From Streptosporangiaceae bacterium (GTDB taxonomy: Bacteria; Actinomycetota; Actinomycetes; Streptosporangiales; Streptosporangiaceae): 34,584 nucleotides of DNA. The notes below the pieces were generated by a model. It did not search any database. It was given only the letters and a program-made list of their open reading frames with translations, and had not been told where the DNA came from. Location: contig JASIBM010000434.1 in NCBI GenBank assembly GCA_030045175.1, positions 1 through 34,584 of the forward strand. Reading direction: 5' to 3'. Shown here piece after piece: positions 32,698 through 34,584 of the stretch; position 1 is the first letter of the stretch; every line of letters begins with the position of its first letter. A program made the translations under genes and the position numbers.

Positions 32698-33620
32698 AGC
32701 CAGCCTCGCTTGGCGACGAGCACGCCGGCCTGGAATCTGCTGTCCGCCTCTATGTGCCGCAGCAGCACGGCGACGCGGCGCCGGACCGTCCGCACCGAGA
32801 TGCCGAGCTTGTGGGCCACCGTCTCGTCGGTCAGCCCGTCACCGAGTAGCTGGAGCAGGACGCGCTCCTCGCAGCCCATCTCGGTGACGGGATCTGCCGC
32901 GGCTGGGTCGGCGAGATACGGGGCGACATCCTTGGCCTCGGCCCACCAGGCATCGAACAGCAAGTACAGGACGCTGACGAGAATCGACTCGCCGACGAGG
33001 ACCGCATGCCGCGGTCCACCGTCGGCCGACCGGGTCAGCACGGCGGAGCGACCGTCGCACAGGAACATCTGGACTGTCGGCGCGGGGGTCGTGCGTACCT
33101 TGGCGCCCGCCTCAAGCTGCCTGGCCACCTTCTGGCGCAGGACGGGCTGGATCAGCAGCGCGGGCGGGTAGATGACGCGTAAATCGATATCGCGCTCCAG
33201 CGCCCTGAGCTTTGCGGACATAGTAAATTCTGTGCTGTTACGGGCAGTATGGTCGGTTTCCAGGTGGATCAGTGCCACATTGGATTTCGCGTTACTGATC
33301 TGCTCGAGCACGACGAGCGGGACAGCGTGCGGCTGCAGTATCGGCCGGACGGGCGCCATGGCGGGCGGACTGGCCGCGAGCTCGCTCACCAGGCGGGCTG
33401 TCTCGTCCCACAGGGCCTTGAGCTGGCGGGTCCTGCGGGCATGCTCGAAGTCGAGCTCGCTGCGCAGCTGCTCGAACAGGGTGGCCGGGTCCGCCTGCGT
33501 CATCCGGCCGCAGGCCGGCCGATGTGCGTTATCGCCCGCCAGCGAGGCGGCGCTGTACGAAGGCAGCGGCGACTTGCCCACCGTATCGTCGTGGAGGTGC
33601 TTGCCCATCCCGTCACGCAT
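32694..33620 (-). CDS. LuxR-type helix-turn-helix regulator with TrmB/PLD-like sensor region
   Basis: The C-terminus (about residues 250-300), EERVLLQLLGDGLTDETVAHKLG with ISVRTVRRRVAVLLRHI, is a LuxR-type helix-turn-helix. The middle, with PPALLIQPVLR, TVQMFLCDGRSAVLTRS and AVLVGESILVSVLYLLFDAWW, resembles the C-terminal sensor region found in many actinobacterial cluster regulators. The usual N-terminal TrmB winged helix is not recognisable. Start is uncertain: ATG 33620, ATG 33608 and ATG 33503 are possible, none with a clear ribosome site. The gene is first in the operon with the LYS1- and LYS9-like genes and is the likely pathway-specific activator of the whole locus. Confidence 0.78.
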   Translation of the reverse strand: MRDGMGKHLHDDTVGKSPLPSYSAASLAGDNAHRPACGRMTQADPATLFEQLRSELDFEHARRTRQLKALWDETARLVSELAASPPAMAPVRPILQPHAVPLVVLEQISNAKSNVALIHLETDHTARNSTEFTMSAKLRALERDIDLRVIYPPALLIQPVLRQKVARQLEAGAKVRTTPAPTVQMFLCDGRSAVLTRSADGGPRHAVLVGESILVSVLYLLFDAWWAEAKDVAPYLADPAAADPVTEMGCEERVLLQLLGDGLTDETVAHKLGISVRTVRRRVAVLLRHIEADSRFQAGVLVAKRGWL

Positions 33621-33667
33621 CAATTCGGTCGGTTGCTGGCAGATCCCTTTCCCTGAAGGCTAACCCA

Positions 33668-33696
33668 GCTTCCGCGACGGCTGCGGAAGCGCTTTT
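33668..33696. terminator. Candidate terminator hairpin downstream of the HTH gene
   Basis: GCTTCCGC (33668-33675) and GCGGAAGC (33683-33690) form a perfect eight-pair stem with a seven-base loop. It lies 72 bases downstream of the leftward HTH gene, so it is positioned to end that transcript. The only T-run (TTTT at 33693-33696) follows the stem on the rightward strand, for which there is no gene, so direction is ambiguous. Confidence 0.55.
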
Positions 33697-33761
33697 GCCG
33701 GCGGAAGTCGCTGCGGCCAGGCAGGCAGGCGGGATGATTCAGGGGCGCTGGTGAACCGAGT

Positions 33762-34337
33762 TCAGGACGGCGAAGTTCCTGCTGATCTCATATCCTGATA
33801 AGCCACTATAGAAGTCGACGATATCAGCCATACGCGGCCAACCTTGCGGCTGACGAACTCTCCGGAGCGCAGCAGCTGCCGGATCCTCGAGGTGGTTACG
33901 CCGAGCAGATATGCCGCCGTCCCGGTATCAACCTCCGGGGATGACAACGGGTCTACGGGAGCCCGGTCCGGTGGGTGGTCCGCTCTCGGCCGCCGGCCCG
34001 CGTCGGCCATTGACCGTCGTTGCTTCTCCCACTCCAGCCACTGACTCGCGGCTTCCCTGACAGCCGCGCAGGTCCACTGGAGCTCGTCCAGCCAGGCTGA
34101 ATCGAGCCGGCCGCGCTCGGCCAGCCGCCTCAGCGCCGCTAACTGCCCGGACCCGTGCTCTTCGATGAGGCGCCCGAGCGCCCACGCGGAGAATCCCTGC
34201 ACGGGGGCGACGAGGCAAGGCGCGTCGCCTTGCGCCTTCGCCCGTAACGCCAGCGGCGCGGCCAAGGGCCGGAAACCGGCCGAACGGCTGCGCGACTCCG
34301 GCTCGGCTGCGGCATCCACGATCATGGTCCTCCGCAT
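33762..34337 (-). CDS. Small helix-turn-helix (excisionase/MerR-like) DNA-binding protein
   Basis: The 191-residue protein has a C-terminal helix-turn-helix: VDTGTAAYLLGVTTSRIRQLL followed by RSGEFVSRKVGRVWLIS and SIVAYQ, the layout of HTH_17/excisionase-type domains. The N-terminal 110 residues are helical and Arg-rich with no motif I recognise. Two starts, ATG 34337 and ATG 34325, each follow a GGAGG closely. It is separated from the LuxR gene by about 140 bp including a hairpin, so it is probably not in that operon. It may be a replication or plasmid-type protein or a regulator; no integrase is nearby. Confidence 0.65.
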   Translation of the reverse strand: MRRTMIVDAAAEPESRSRSAGFRPLAAPLALRAKAQGDAPCLVAPVQGFSAWALGRLIEEHGSGQLAALRRLAERGRLDSAWLDELQWTCAAVREAASQWLEWEKQRRSMADAGRRPRADHPPDRAPVDPLSSPEVDTGTAAYLLGVTTSRIRQLLRSGEFVSRKVGRVWLISSTSIVAYQDMRSAGTSPS

Positions 34338-34584
34338 TACCTCCGGCTACCCGCCGCGCCGCCATCCATTCGGCGGCCGCCGATAGGAATCTTAGCCACG
34401 GCTCCGGCTCAGGTGATCTCAGTACAAGATCTCATTATCCGGCAATCCAGCCAGACATGGACACTCGGACACTCACGTCACTGAGCCGAGGCAGAATTCA
34501 GCAAATTTCAGGCGGGAAATAATATAACACGAGACTCTTTCGGATTCAGCGGTCGCGGACAGGAAGAAAGCTCGCGCTCGGCGG
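34338..34584. other. AT-richer non-coding end of the window
   Basis: No gene is visible in these 247 bases. Base composition is clearly lower in GC than the rest, with runs such as AAATAATATAAC at 34519-34530. It should hold the promoter of the HTH gene at 33762-34337 and possibly of a gene beyond the window. GATCTC occurs twice, at 34426-34431 and 34439-34444, but I cannot define a promoter with confidence. Confidence 0.5.

Noticed and set aside
33762-34337. HTH protein as an excisionase marking an integrated element
   Set aside because: No integrase, attachment-site repeat or tRNA gene is present nearby, and the N-terminal half is too long for a simple excisionase.

Overview
The window is very GC-rich DNA with dense, overlapping genes, GTG/TTG starts and strong third-position GC. 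FdhA/FdhB, the GT87 mannosyltransferase, CGNR/ABATE regulator and GH15 protein are all of actinobacterial type, so this is an actinomycete chromosome; the species cannot be named. Everything here is read by eye from one sequence, and no database search was run.

Layout. (1) 1-4753, mixed housekeeping: the edge of a DUF222/HNH-like gene, a 421-bp gene-poor stretch, a TauE/SafE permease, a sulfotransferase, a GH15 glycosidase and a small lipoprotein. (2) 4750-13392, formate dehydrogenase and selenium: fdhD diverges from fdhA-fdhB-nrfD. The fdhA reading frame is interrupted by one TGA (6253-6255), exactly where formate dehydrogenases carry selenocysteine. It is followed by a SECIS-like hairpin with a GGTCT apical loop, so fdhA is read as one 1035-residue selenoprotein. 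selD (selenophosphate synthesis) lies 1.6 kb beyond nrfD with a GT87 gene between. selA, selB and selC are not in the window. (3) 13475-17229: a long-chain acyl-CoA ligase, then a CGNR/ABATE regulator diverging from azlC-azlD. The intergenic region carries two dyads with identical spacing. (4) 17226-33620, the most unusual part: an apparent biosynthetic locus built on free-standing carrier proteins.

The biosynthetic locus has three transcription blocks. A leftward block holds a ProA-like reductase, a carrier protein, a BtrH-like acyltransferase and a class III aminotransferase. A rightward block, divergent from it, holds a second BtrH-like protein, adenylation enzyme 1, carrier protein 2, adenylation enzyme 2, a PLP decarboxylase, carrier protein 3, an acyl-CoA-dehydrogenase-fold flavoenzyme, a TrpB-like protein and a flavin reductase. 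Most junctions overlap by 1-17 bp. A second leftward block holds a LuxR-type regulator, a LYS1-like and a LYS9-like saccharopine dehydrogenase. There is no PKS, NRPS condensation domain or thioesterase. The logic resembles butirosin side-chain assembly (carrier-bound amino acid, BtrK-type decarboxylation, BtrH-type transfer) and the adenylation/decarboxylase/carrier sets of macrolactam and exosortase-associated loci. The inferred scheme is that amino acids are activated, loaded, decarboxylated and oxidised on carriers, then handed to an amine acceptor. The ProA-like and saccharopine-dehydrogenase-like enzymes could build or aminate an aldehyde intermediate. The product is unknown.

(5) 33762-34584: a small helix-turn-helix protein and an AT-richer non-coding end.
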